DNA of 64,000 nucleotides, from assembly GCA_016720585.1 (NCBI GenBank), contig JADKKH010000004.1, positions 310,001 to 374,000 on the forward strand, in the 5' to 3' direction. Position numbers and translations under genes: made by a program. The stretch is from Chitinophagaceae bacterium. Its GTDB lineage: Bacteria > Bacteroidota > Bacteroidia > Chitinophagales > Chitinophagaceae. The notes beneath the pieces were generated by a model. That model saw nothing but the letters and a program-made list of their open reading frames with translations, ran no database searches and was not told the DNA's origin. Shown in pieces: positions 16,352 through 24,764 of the stretch; positions within the stretch are counted from its first letter, which is position 1, and each line of letters starts with the position of its first letter.

Positions 16352-17167
16352 ATGGCCTTTAAGAAAATTACAGAACAACCCAGTCCTTATCGTAACCTGG
16401 AAAAAATGACCGTCGGTGAGATATTGTCCAATATCAATTCAGCCGATAAGACGGTTCCCACAGCTGTAGAAAAAGCCATTCCACAGATCGAGAAATTGAC
16501 CGAAGCCGCTGCTGATAAAATGCTGATGGGTGGCCGGATGTTTTATATTGGTGCGGGAACCAGCGGAAGGTTAGGGATTGTTGATGCCAGTGAATGCCCG
16601 CCGACTTATGGCGTTCCGTATGGCCTGGTAATCGGGATTATTGCCGGTGGTGAAAAAGCTATAACCAGCGCTGTTGAATTTGCCGAAGATGATACCGAGC
16701 AGGGCTGGAAGGATTTACTTGGATACAAGGTAAGCCATAAGGATGTCGTGATTGGCATTGCTGCCAGTGGTACAACCCCCTATGTTATCGGTGCTTTGGA
16801 AGAATGCCGGAAAAGGGGAATCATTACCGGAAGTATTTCTTGCAACCCTGATTCGCCGGTTAGTGCTGCAGCAGATTTCCCGATAGAAGTTATAGTAGGC
16901 CCTGAGTTTGTAACCGGAAGCACCCGGATGAAAAGCGGTACGGCACAAAAATTAGTGCTTAATATGATCTCTACTACAGTAATGATACAACTCGGTCGGG
17001 TAGAGGACAATAAAATGGTAAATATGCAACTTACCAATGATAAGTTGGTTGACCGGGGTACTAAAATGCTTATGGAAAGAGTAAAAATGACAGACTACGA
17101 AAAAGCAAAAGAACTGCTGTTGAAATATGGGAGTGTAAAAAAAGCAGCAGACTCTGTTGTAAAATAA
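16352..17167 (+). CDS. murQ: N-acetylmuramic acid 6-phosphate etherase
   Basis: A 271-residue cytoplasmic SIS-domain lyase. It removes D-lactate from MurNAc-6-phosphate to give GlcNAc-6-phosphate in peptidoglycan recycling or salvage. Signature parts are MFYIGAGTSGRLGIVDASECPPTYG (about residues 64-88), with the active-site Glu in ASECPPT, then AEDDTEQGWKDL, GIAASGTTPYVIGAL, and GPEFVTGSTRMKSGTAQKL. It begins 12 bp after murK and almost certainly shares its mRNA. The length fits Bacteroidota MurQ, which lacks part of the C-terminal helical domain of the E. coli protein. Confidence 0.95.
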   Translation: MAFKKITEQPSPYRNLEKMTVGEILSNINSADKTVPTAVEKAIPQIEKLTEAAADKMLMGGRMFYIGAGTSGRLGIVDASECPPTYGVPYGLVIGIIAGGEKAITSAVEFAEDDTEQGWKDLLGYKVSHKDVVIGIAASGTTPYVIGALEECRKRGIITGSISCNPDSPVSAAADFPIEVIVGPEFVTGSTRMKSGTAQKLVLNMISTTVMIQLGRVEDNKMVNMQLTNDKLVDRGTKMLMERVKMTDYEKAKELLLKYGSVKKAADSVVK

Positions 17168-17359
17168 TTCTACTTCAGAATTCCCTTCTGTTTATAGTAT
17201 AATTTATGCGGATTCAATATAGACGACCCATATACACTCACGCTTATTTCGGCCACGTGGGGAATTAAAGCACTACGGCTTTATTCTAAAATATCATAAA
17301 CCATTTATTAAAAGTTCTGTTATTCATATCAGATTTTCGGGTAATTATTTTTCCTGTTT

Positions 17360-17367
17360 TATATTTG
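17360..17367 (+). promoter_or_regulatory. Putative -7 box of the 17385 gene
   Basis: TATATTTG, an exact TAnnTTTG match, 17 bp before the ATG. A matching TTTG box is not evident upstream. Confidence 0.4.
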
Positions 17368-17384
17368 CCGCGAAGAGATTATTT

Positions 17385-17951
17385 ATGCAGGATATCGAAC
17401 CCTTTTACAACTGGAGATATATTTATATCAGTGAGGAAGACCCGCTGTCGCCTTTTTACGGCAGAACTTATTCAGAATTTGAATTTTCCCAAACTGTTTA
17501 TAATTATTATATCCATCCGCAGTGGGATGAATTCGGGAGCCGGACATTATACCTGAAAGTGTTGCTGGCAGATTATGAGGAAAAATATGCGGTCATTGAA
17601 ATGATCGGAGAATGGAATGATGCCATTGAAAATGATATTATGGAACTCAAACGGGAAGTACTTGAAAAATTCATGACGGAAGGCATCTTTAAATTCATAC
17701 TTGTTGGCGAAAATGTACTCAATTACCACAGTGATGGTAAAGAGTATTATGAAGAATTGCATGAAGAGGTAACCGCGGAACATGGCTGGGTGGTCTGTTT
17801 AAATATGCCCGAGCAAACGCAATATGATTTTAAACATGCCCGGCTTAATCAGTTTGTTGAATTGCTGGAACTGGATAACTGGCGAACTTATAAACCTTTT
17901 CATTTGTTTAAAAAAATAGATGCTGAGTTGAAGGCCAGATTGGATCTGTAG
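17385..17951 (+). CDS. Conserved hypothetical acidic cytoplasmic protein
   Basis: A 188-residue soluble, acidic protein with no signal peptide or membrane segment; I do not recognise the family. Opening residues are rich in aromatic amino acids (DIEPFYNWRYIYISEEDPLSPFYG). The centre has YEEKYAVIEMIGEWNDAIENDIMELKREVLEKFM, a likely long helix. It also has GENVLNYHSDGKEYYEELHEEV, and the end is THERE-free of motifs: NWRTYKPFHLFKKIDAEL. It is a single gene between murQ and sdhC, with its own -7 box. It reads as a typical core-genome hypothetical of the lineage; I have no basis for a function. Confidence 0.6.
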   Translation: MQDIEPFYNWRYIYISEEDPLSPFYGRTYSEFEFSQTVYNYYIHPQWDEFGSRTLYLKVLLADYEEKYAVIEMIGEWNDAIENDIMELKREVLEKFMTEGIFKFILVGENVLNYHSDGKEYYEELHEEVTAEHGWVVCLNMPEQTQYDFKHARLNQFVELLELDNWRTYKPFHLFKKIDAELKARLDL

Positions 17952-18020
17952 TGATTTCCGGTTAACCTGAGAATGATTTTTATCATTGAAAACTTTTATC
18001 TGTTTTTGGTCTTCCGGTAG

Positions 18021-18028
18021 TATTTTTG
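18021..18028 (+). promoter_or_regulatory. Putative -7 box of the sdhC gene
   Basis: TATTTTTG matches TAnnTTTG and lies 34 bp before the sdhC ATG. The upstream box is uncertain. Confidence 0.4.
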
Positions 18029-18062
18029 CATAAATCGATTACTCCCTCTAAGAACAACGCTT

Positions 18063-18755
18063 ATGAAATGGTCTGAAATGTTCACTTCCTCGGTTGGCAA
18101 AAAGTGGGTGATGGCTTTGACGGGATTGTTTCTTATTACCTTTTTAGTGGTGCATGCCGGTATCAATGCCTGTATCTGGGCCAATGATGGTGGTGTTATG
18201 TTCAACAAAGCGGCTCATTTTATGGGAAGCATGATGCTTATCCATTTAGTAGAAGTTGGTCTTTTCCTCGGAATTTTTTTACATATCATCCAGGGTTATT
18301 TGCTTACCCTGAGCAACCAGGCCAAAAGAAAGATCGGCTACCAGGTGCCGATGGGGAATAAAGGCAGCAAATGGTACAGCCGGAGCATGGGCTTGCTGGG
18401 TACAATTCTTCTGTTATTTTTCATTTTGCATTGGTGGCATTTTTGGGTGCCTGCCCGGTTTATTGGTCATGATGAATTAACGGAAGTAACTTATAATGGA
18501 GTGGCCATGCACAATATGTTCAACCTGATGCAATTTACTTTCCAGGAAGCCTGGGTTGTGATTGTTTATGTTTTGGCCTGTATCTCTTTATGCTGGCATT
18601 TAATTCATGGTTTTCAAAGTGCATTCCGGACCGTGGGTGTGAGTAACGGAAAATATAATAAACTTATTCAACAAGTTGGTATTGGCTATTCTGTAATTAT
18701 CTCGCTGGTTTTTGCCCTGATGCCGGTGAGTATGTATTTGGGATGGGTGAAGTGA
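18063..18755 (+). CDS. sdhC: Succinate dehydrogenase cytochrome b subunit (single-chain, b558 type)
   Basis: A 230-residue integral membrane subunit that anchors the SdhAB catalytic dimer and carries haem b for quinone reduction. Five hydrophobic helices are visible: about residues 14-34 (KWVMALTGLFLITFLVVHAG), 55-83, 102-125 (SMGLLGTILLLFFILHWWHFW), 155-178 and 200-228. Conserved His residues at helix ends (VVHAG, MMLIHLVE, FFILHWWH, LCWHLIHG) are the candidate axial haem ligands. The Bacteroidota enzyme uses one fused b-type subunit rather than separate SdhC and SdhD. sdhA and sdhB follow on the same strand. The stop TGA runs directly into a heptamer-repeat block. Confidence 0.93.
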   Translation: MKWSEMFTSSVGKKWVMALTGLFLITFLVVHAGINACIWANDGGVMFNKAAHFMGSMMLIHLVEVGLFLGIFLHIIQGYLLTLSNQAKRKIGYQVPMGNKGSKWYSRSMGLLGTILLLFFILHWWHFWVPARFIGHDELTEVTYNGVAMHNMFNLMQFTFQEAWVVIVYVLACISLCWHLIHGFQSAFRTVGVSNGKYNKLIQQVGIGYSVIISLVFALMPVSMYLGWVK

Positions 18756-18920
18756 GTCAGGAGTCTTTAGTCTGGAGTCAGGATATGAATAGTGTTGAAA
18801 GAGTTTAGTACAATTCCCCTCCCTGGAGGGGCGAATTGAGGAAAACATAGTGCTTTGAGAAATTGGGTGGGTGAAGTGAGTCAGGAGTCCTTAGTCGGGA
18901 GGCTTTAGTCAAAAGTCTTA
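18755..18920 (+). repeat. Heptamer-repeat element in the sdhC-sdhA spacer (two blocks)
   Basis: Block 1 (18755-18782) reads as 7-bp units AGTCAGG, AGTCTTT, AGTCTGG, AGTCAGG, starting on the last base of the sdhC stop codon. Block 2 (18879-18920) reads AGTCAGG, AGTCCTT, AGTCGGG, AGGCTTT, AGTCAAA, AGTCTTA. The DNA just before each block (GGGTGAAGTG) is the same, so the end of sdhC is duplicated about 124 bp downstream. Between the blocks is an imperfect hairpin (CAATTC...GAATTG, 18811-18838). Confidence 0.75.
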
Positions 18921-19039
18921 CGTCGCGAAGTGATGGTAAAAAGGAAACTGATGTTTATACGGTGCGTGACCTGACAATGATGAAATGGGAACAGAACGCC
19001 GACAACATAAAAATATATATATCAGCGAAATCAGAGTTT

Positions 19040-21015
19040 ATGCTTGATTCAAAAATACCCCCGGAACCTTAGACGATAAATGGACAGATTACAAGGGCCA
19101 TTGTAAGTTGGTGAACCCGGCCAACAAACGTAAACTGGAAATTATCATTGTCGGTACCGGTCTTGCCGGTGCATCGGCGGCGGCTTCGCTGGGTGAGTTG
19201 GGTTATAAAGTCAAAGCCTTTTGTTTCCAGGATTCTCCACGCCGTGCGCACTCGATCGCTGCACAGGGAGGTATTAATGCGGCCAAGAATTACCAGAATG
19301 ATGGCGACTCGATCTTCCGTTTATTTTATGATACGGTAAAAGGAGGTGACTATCGTGCAAGAGAAAGTAATGTTCACCGCCTGGCGGAGGTGAGTGTAAA
19401 CATCATTGACCAATGTGTAGCACAGGGTGTGCCATTTGCCAGAGAATATGGCGGATTACTGAATAACAGGTCATTTGGAGGCACCCAGGTGAAGAGAACT
19501 TTTTATGCTGCTGGTCAAACCGGTCAGCAATTATTAATAGGTGCCTACCAGGCATTGGAAAGACAAGTGGCATTGGGAAATGTGGAAATGCATAGCCGTC
19601 ATGAAATGCTGGATATGGTAACGATTGATGGAAAGGCCAGGGGAATTATTTGCCGCAACCTGGTGAATGGTGAACTTGAAAGACATTTTGGACATGCGGT
19701 ATTACTTTGCACCGGTGGCTATGGTAACGTGTTTTATCTTTCTACCAATGCCATGGGCAGTAATGTAACGGCGATTTGGAAAGCCCATAAAAAAGGAGCC
19801 ATGTTTGGCAACCCTTGTTTTACCCAAATTCATCCTACTTGTATCCCGGTTAGCGGCGACCATCAGTCGAAACTGACCCTGATGTCGGAGTCGTTGAGAA
19901 ATGATGGCCGTATATGGGTACCTAAACAAAAAGGCGAAACAAGAAAAGCGAATGATATTCCGGAGGAAGAAAGAGATTATTACCTGGAGCGTAGATACCC
20001 GGCCTTTGGTAACCTGGTACCTCGGGATGTGGCATCAAGGGCGGCAAAAGAAAGATGTGATGCCGGCTACGGAGTAGGAACTACCAAGCAAGCCGTTTAC
20101 CTCGATTTTAAATTCAACCTGATAAATAAATATGGCAAAGCGGAGGCCAATAAACACGGTATTGAAAATCCTGATACGGAAACATTGATTCGATTGGGAA
20201 AGGAATTGGTGAAAGAAGAATATGGAAATCTGTTTGATATGTATGAGAAGATCACCGGTGAGAATCCTTATGAAGTGCCGATGCGGATATACCCGGCTGT
20301 TCACTACACTATGGGTGGCTTGTGGGTGGATTATGAACTGATGACGAATGTAAAAGGATTGTATTGCCTGGGCGAAGCCAACTTCAGCGATCATGGAGCG
20401 AATCGTTTGGGAGCCTCTGCCCTGATGCAGGGACTGGCCGATGGCTATTTTGTTGTTCCCTATACGATTGGTAATTACCTGGCAGATGAAATTGCCACAA
20501 AACCCATTCCTGTTTCACACGAAGCATTTGTACAAACAGAAAAAGCGGTAAAAGAACGGATTGAAACATTAATGAATATCAAGGGCAAACAAACGGTAGA
20601 AAGTTTTCATAAGCGCCTTGGTAAGATCATGTGGGAGAAATGCGGGATGGCCCGCAATGCAAAAGGATTGCAGGAAGCCATTAAAGAAATTCAGGAGTTG
20701 AAAAAAGAATTCTGGACTGATGTAAGAATTCCCGGTGACATTAATGAAATGAATCCTGAACTGGATAAAGCAGGCCGGGTAGCGGATTTTATTGAGCTGG
20801 GAGAATTAATGTGTAAAGATGCATTGGACAGAAATGAAAGCTGCGGTGGTCATTTCAGAGAAGAAAGCCAGACGGAGGAAGGGGAAGCAAAAAGAGATGA
20901 TGAAAATTTTGCGTATGTATCCGCCTGGGAATTTAAAGGGGAAAGCAACTGGGAATTACATAAGGAAAAACTGGAATTTGAAGTAGCAAAACCATCGCAG
21001 AGAAGTTATAAATAA
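19040..21015 (+). CDS. sdhA: Succinate dehydrogenase/fumarate reductase flavoprotein subunit, with an apparent frameshift near the start
   Basis: The catalytic FAD subunit that oxidises succinate. The main frame (from 19108) starts [23 protein letters not shown], the FAD-binding GxGxxG, then [18 protein letters not shown] around the covalent FAD His. It continues with the substrate region [15 protein letters not shown] and [21 protein letters not shown]. Family members in Bacteroidota carry about 25 more residues upstream. These exist here in two frames: ATG at 19040 gives MLDSKIPP, and after the CCCCCGG run at 19058-19064 the next frame gives [12 protein letters not shown] leading into LVNPAN. 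Adding one base in that run restores [15 protein letters not shown]. So 19040 is the true start and one base is missing, probably through sequencing error. Confidence 0.9.
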
Positions 21016-21108
21016 AAGTGAACGCAGATTATCAGGATGATTAAGATTCATGAGGAAAATCTGCGGGAAACATAAAAATCATAATTATCAGCGTTCTAAA
21101 ATTGAATT

Positions 21109-21873
21109 ATGGAACACTACATGATGAATCTTTCGTTGAAAGTTTGGAGACAGAAGAACGCTGCCGATAAAGGCGGCTTTGTAACTTATCCTGTTAAAAA
21201 TATCTCATCCGAGATGTCCTTCCTCGAAATGATTGATGTATTGAATGAAGAACTTATCCGGGATGGAAAAGACCCGATTGCTTTTGATCATGACTGCCGG
21301 GAAGGTATCTGCGGGGCCTGTTCCATGTATATCAATGGCCGGCCACATGGACCCTGGGAAGCTAATACGACCTGCCAGTTGCATATGCGGGCTTATAAAG
21401 ATGGCGATACGATTGTGATCGAGCCCTGGAGAGCCAATGCATTCCCGGTAATCAAGGATCTGGTGGTAGATAGAAGCTCCTTTGACCGTATCATTCAGGC
21501 CGGAGGTTATATTTCAGTTAATACGGGTAATGCAGTAGATGCCAATGCTATAGCTATTAACAAGGATAATGCGGACGCTTCTTTTGCGGCAGCATCCTGT
21601 ATTGGATGTGGTGCCTGTGTAGCTGCCTGTAAAAATTCTTCCGCTTTGTTGTTTGTATCCGCAAAAGTTTCGCATCTCGCTTTATTACCGCAGGGCGAAC
21701 CGGAAAGAAGATCCCGGGCACTGAACATGGTGGCACAGATGGACAAAGAAGGCTTTGGCTCCTGTACCAATACAGGTGCCTGTGAGGCTGTTTGTCCGAA
21801 AGAAATTTCCATTGAAAATATTGCCCGGCTAAACAGGGAATATATGTTCGCTGGTGCCAGTGTATCTAAATAA
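21109..21873 (+). CDS. sdhB: Succinate dehydrogenase/fumarate reductase iron-sulfur subunit
   Basis: A 254-residue subunit that passes electrons from SdhA to the quinone site through three Fe-S clusters. The N-terminal ferredoxin domain has [20 protein letters not shown] and then TTCQLHM for the [2Fe-2S] cluster. The C-terminal domain has [13 protein letters not shown] and [15 protein letters not shown] for the [4Fe-4S] and [3Fe-4S] clusters. The pattern matches the Bacteroidota fumarate reductase-like SdhB. It starts 93 bp after sdhA. Its stop codon directly abuts that of the convergent gene at 21874, so no terminator fits between them. Confidence 0.95.
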   Translation: MEHYMMNLSLKVWRQKNAADKGGFVTYPVKNISSEMSFLEMIDVLNEELIRDGKDPIAFDHDCREGICGACSMYINGRPHGPWEANTTCQLHMRAYKDGDTIVIEPWRANAFPVIKDLVVDRSSFDRIIQAGGYISVNTGNAVDANAIAINKDNADASFAAASCIGCGACVAACKNSSALLFVSAKVSHLALLPQGEPERRSRALNMVAQMDKEGFGSCTNTGACEAVCPKEISIENIARLNREYMFAGASVSK

Positions 21874-22452
21874 TTAAAAGGCGAGGCTGGCTTTAAGTGA
21901 CAGGGACATTAAAGGATCAGCCCCGGATTCTTTAATACAGATCAACCCGGGTGTTATGGCTAACACCTTATTCAGGTAATAACTACCCATCAGATTTGCT
22001 CCCATACAAAATTGAACGGTACCATTATATAAACGTATCGCCGGACCTGCGGATAAACTCATAGTACTTTTTGGGTTTAGATGGTACAATAATCCCGGGT
22101 AAACATGCAAAAAAGAATAGCCCGGATAATGATACCGGTAACCGCTTACCAATTCCTTTTTACCGGAATAATAAGCCACTCCGCCATTTACAACGAGACC
22201 TAATTTTTTTGCGAGAACAGATTGCCATTTTCCAAAATGCTGATTACTCCGGGAATATTCAAGGGCAATTCCTCCAAAATGCGTTAGAGAAAAATTTCCT
22301 ACGGGAATATTAAAACCCAAAGAAGCGCTGTTATGTTTTCCGGTTGACCGGATCTTTTTTATTTCTGGTGTTTGTGCTATTACCAGGTTCATCATACAAC
22401 AAAACAAGGCCAACAGTATAGGTCTTTTTAGAAAAGAGTAATTCAACGCCAT
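21874..22452 (-). CDS. Hypothetical outer-membrane beta-barrel protein
   Basis: A 192-residue protein with a signal peptide (PILLALFCCMMNLVIAQ, cleavage after about residue 27). The mature chain alternates aromatic and polar residues in about ten short strands (ASLGFNIPVGNFSLTHFGGIALEYS, VVNGGVAYYSGKKELVSGYRYHY, HVYPGLLYHL, LSAGPAIRLY). It ends ...LMSLSLKASLAF, and a terminal Phe is the usual barrel signature recognised by BamA. It follows the sorting-domain gene 22477-24627 by 24 bp on the same strand and may be cotranscribed with it. Small outer-membrane proteins of this shape in Bacteroidota are mostly uncharacterised; some resemble PorP/SprF partners of secreted proteins, but this one is short. 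Confidence 0.7.
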   Translation of the reverse strand: MALNYSFLKRPILLALFCCMMNLVIAQTPEIKKIRSTGKHNSASLGFNIPVGNFSLTHFGGIALEYSRSNQHFGKWQSVLAKKLGLVVNGGVAYYSGKKELVSGYRYHYPGYSFLHVYPGLLYHLNPKSTMSLSAGPAIRLYNGTVQFCMGANLMGSYYLNKVLAITPGLICIKESGADPLMSLSLKASLAF

Positions 22453-22476
22453 TGGATTTTCTTATGGGGCTAATCA

Positions 22477-24627
22477 TCAGCGAATAAGGACAAGTGACCC
22501 TTTTCTTTCTAATGTTTTGCCGGTATCATTTGTATATTTCAATATCCATATATAAACGCCGGGGTTTTGTTCGAGCCCGTTTATTTTCCCTGTCCAGCCT
22601 TCTCCCTGATTACGGGTTGTGAAAACCCTTTCTCCCCAGCGGTTAAAAATACTAAATTCTTTCAAGGCAAATTTTGAACCATAGAAGGGTTTGATCTGAT
22701 CATTCTTACCATCATTATTTGGCGTAAATGCGGAAGGGACATAGATATCATCCAGGTCTACAATTGTAATATGGACTGAATCTTCCCCGCTGCAACCTTT
22801 GCCATTAGTGACTTTTACTTTATATGTTATATCCTGTTGGGGCGATGCAAATGGCCTCGCCAGCGCCGGATTATTTAATCCGTTTGCAGGGGACCACAAG
22901 TAGTTGTTATTTCCCGGGGCATTAGCGAATAATTGAATTCGCTGACCGGTAAATATAGTTTGATGATCAGAAATGGTAAGTGGCAGAGGCGGCATGGTCA
23001 CCATTTTTGTCAACGAATCATCCAGGCATTGATTGGTGGTGATCAGTTTTAATTTAACCGGGTAACTGCCGGACTGATCATAAGTATACAAAGGGTTTAC
23101 TATCGTTGATATATTCCCGTCACCAAAATCCCAGGTATATTGACCACCGGGATTTTGCAGCCCCGGGCTTTTATTGGTAAAACGGACATACCCCGAATCA
23201 CAACTGGCGAAAAAATCAAAATCAATAGTTGAAATGATGCCTTTTGGTAAAATATTTTTTGTTATTCTGATTGTACCGCAAGTCAGATTTGAAGTGATTT
23301 CAATTTTTACGACATACGCTTTATCAGCAGGATCAAACGTATGAACCGGGTTTTGAATATTGGATGTAGTCCCATCCCCGAAATCCCATTGCCATTGTAA
23401 AATTCCAGGCATAGCAGAAATACCCTGGAACTGAACAGTACCAGTACAACTGTCAAGGATGGCATAAGAAAAAGAATTGTTTGAGCTAAAGGAAAGGTCA
23501 TTAATAAAAGCAGGTAGCCCGGCATAGGTACTGCCCGTCCGTACATCCACTTGTTCTTTCTGAAAATCACATGCGGCTCCTTTACTATTGGGTTTATTGA
23601 TAGCACCGAGGAACCAGGATGGGGGCTGGGATAAATAAATTTTTTGATCCGGCCCGGCCTGTATTCCAAAAAACTGGGCATCATCGGTATTGATCGTTAC
23701 ACGCGAAGCCAGAACGGCTGCCAGTGAAGGCAAAGTGATTTCCAACTGGTCAATTGCTTTGTCATAAGACCTTGCCACATACAATAGTTTTGAATCGGGT
23801 GAGAATTCACAAGTGGTGTACCGGGAATTGGGAAATCCAATGGTGCGGACATTGGAAAGGGCACCACTGGCATTATCAAAATCAAAAACCTGGCAAAAAT
23901 TTGGCGGCTTGACAATTTCATCAAAAAAAGGAAAATGTGTCTGGCATATTTGTTTGCCATCGGGACTTGCTTTCAGCATTCCTGTATTCGTAAGGTTATG
24001 CTGATCCAGGACGCTGCCCATTGTGGAAATTACCGGAGTTGTTTGCAGACCTGCACAGGTAATCAGCCAGGAACGGAAAATATTCGAATTATTATCATTT
24101 GTGACCAGCCAGACACTAACGCCATCAGCATGTCTTATAGCGACCATCCTTTCTGTACCCGAAGCAGACAACAGATTATTCTTGACAGTAACGGCACCAT
24201 CCCCGTTTCCCTGGGTCATATCAACAATGGAATACCGGTACCCATTATTAAAACTATTTTCTAACGCATCGGCTGTAAAAATGTAAAAAATATTTTCATT
24301 AGCGGGTAAAGGAACAATGATACATGATTGAACCGTGGAAATATTGGCCATCAGGCCATCCCCGTTTACCATCACCTGGTGATTCCGGTTGTAAACAGTT
24401 AGGCCATTTGAATAAAAAAGAAGATTGCCATTGTTATCGCAAATGCTGGCCGATCCTTCATCAGCATCCATCGCACTATTCAAAACAGGAAACGGGATGG
24501 GTTGATTTGCGGTACTATTAAAATTAAGACCCGCTTTTTTCCCGAAATACCAGATATTATTTTGCTGTGCAAAAGCGTTTTGAATAGCAAATGAAAGAAT
24601 AATCAGTATGAACCGGCATTTCGACAT
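22477..24627 (-). CDS. PKD-domain protein with type B T9SS C-terminal sorting domain
   Basis: A 716-residue secreted protein. The signal peptide is ILIILSFAIQNAFAQ, cleaved near residue 20. The first about 370 residues form repeats of seven-bladed-propeller style (CDNNGNLLFYSNGLTVYNRNH, FSPDSKLLYVARS, QAGPDQKIYLSQP). Two PKD domains follow with WQWDFGDGTTSNIQNPVHTF and YTWDFGDGNISTIVNPLYTY. The last about 90 residues are the gliding-motility C-terminal (CHU_C) domain with VPSAFTPNNDGKNDQIKP, FSIFNRWGERVF and NPGVYIWILKYT. That domain targets proteins to the type IX secretion system. The mature product is probably exported to the cell surface; its binding target is unknown. Confidence 0.92.
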   Translation of the reverse strand: MSKCRFILIILSFAIQNAFAQQNNIWYFGKKAGLNFNSTANQPIPFPVLNSAMDADEGSASICDNNGNLLFYSNGLTVYNRNHQVMVNGDGLMANISTVQSCIIVPLPANENIFYIFTADALENSFNNGYRYSIVDMTQGNGDGAVTVKNNLLSASGTERMVAIRHADGVSVWLVTNDNNSNIFRSWLITCAGLQTTPVISTMGSVLDQHNLTNTGMLKASPDGKQICQTHFPFFDEIVKPPNFCQVFDFDNASGALSNVRTIGFPNSRYTTCEFSPDSKLLYVARSYDKAIDQLEITLPSLAAVLASRVTINTDDAQFFGIQAGPDQKIYLSQPPSWFLGAINKPNSKGAACDFQKEQVDVRTGSTYAGLPAFINDLSFSSNNSFSYAILDSCTGTVQFQGISAMPGILQWQWDFGDGTTSNIQNPVHTFDPADKAYVVKIEITSNLTCGTIRITKNILPKGIISTIDFDFFASCDSGYVRFTNKSPGLQNPGGQYTWDFGDGNISTIVNPLYTYDQSGSYPVKLKLITTNQCLDDSLTKMVTMPPLPLTISDHQTIFTGQRIQLFANAPGNNNYLWSPANGLNNPALARPFASPQQDITYKVKVTNGKGCSGEDSVHITIVDLDDIYVPSAFTPNNDGKNDQIKPFYGSKFALKEFSIFNRWGERVFTTRNQGEGWTGKINGLEQNPGVYIWILKYTNDTGKTLERKGSLVLIR

Positions 24628-24764
24628 GGCTAGAGGTATCAGGAGTCTGTTTTATGACAGTTTCCGCTCAAATTTGCTGCTTTTTTACGTGAATTAACAC
24701 CATGGGATAACTTTCATGCATTAAATAGAACGAATTTTACGATTTTGAGTAAAACTGTCTGTTA

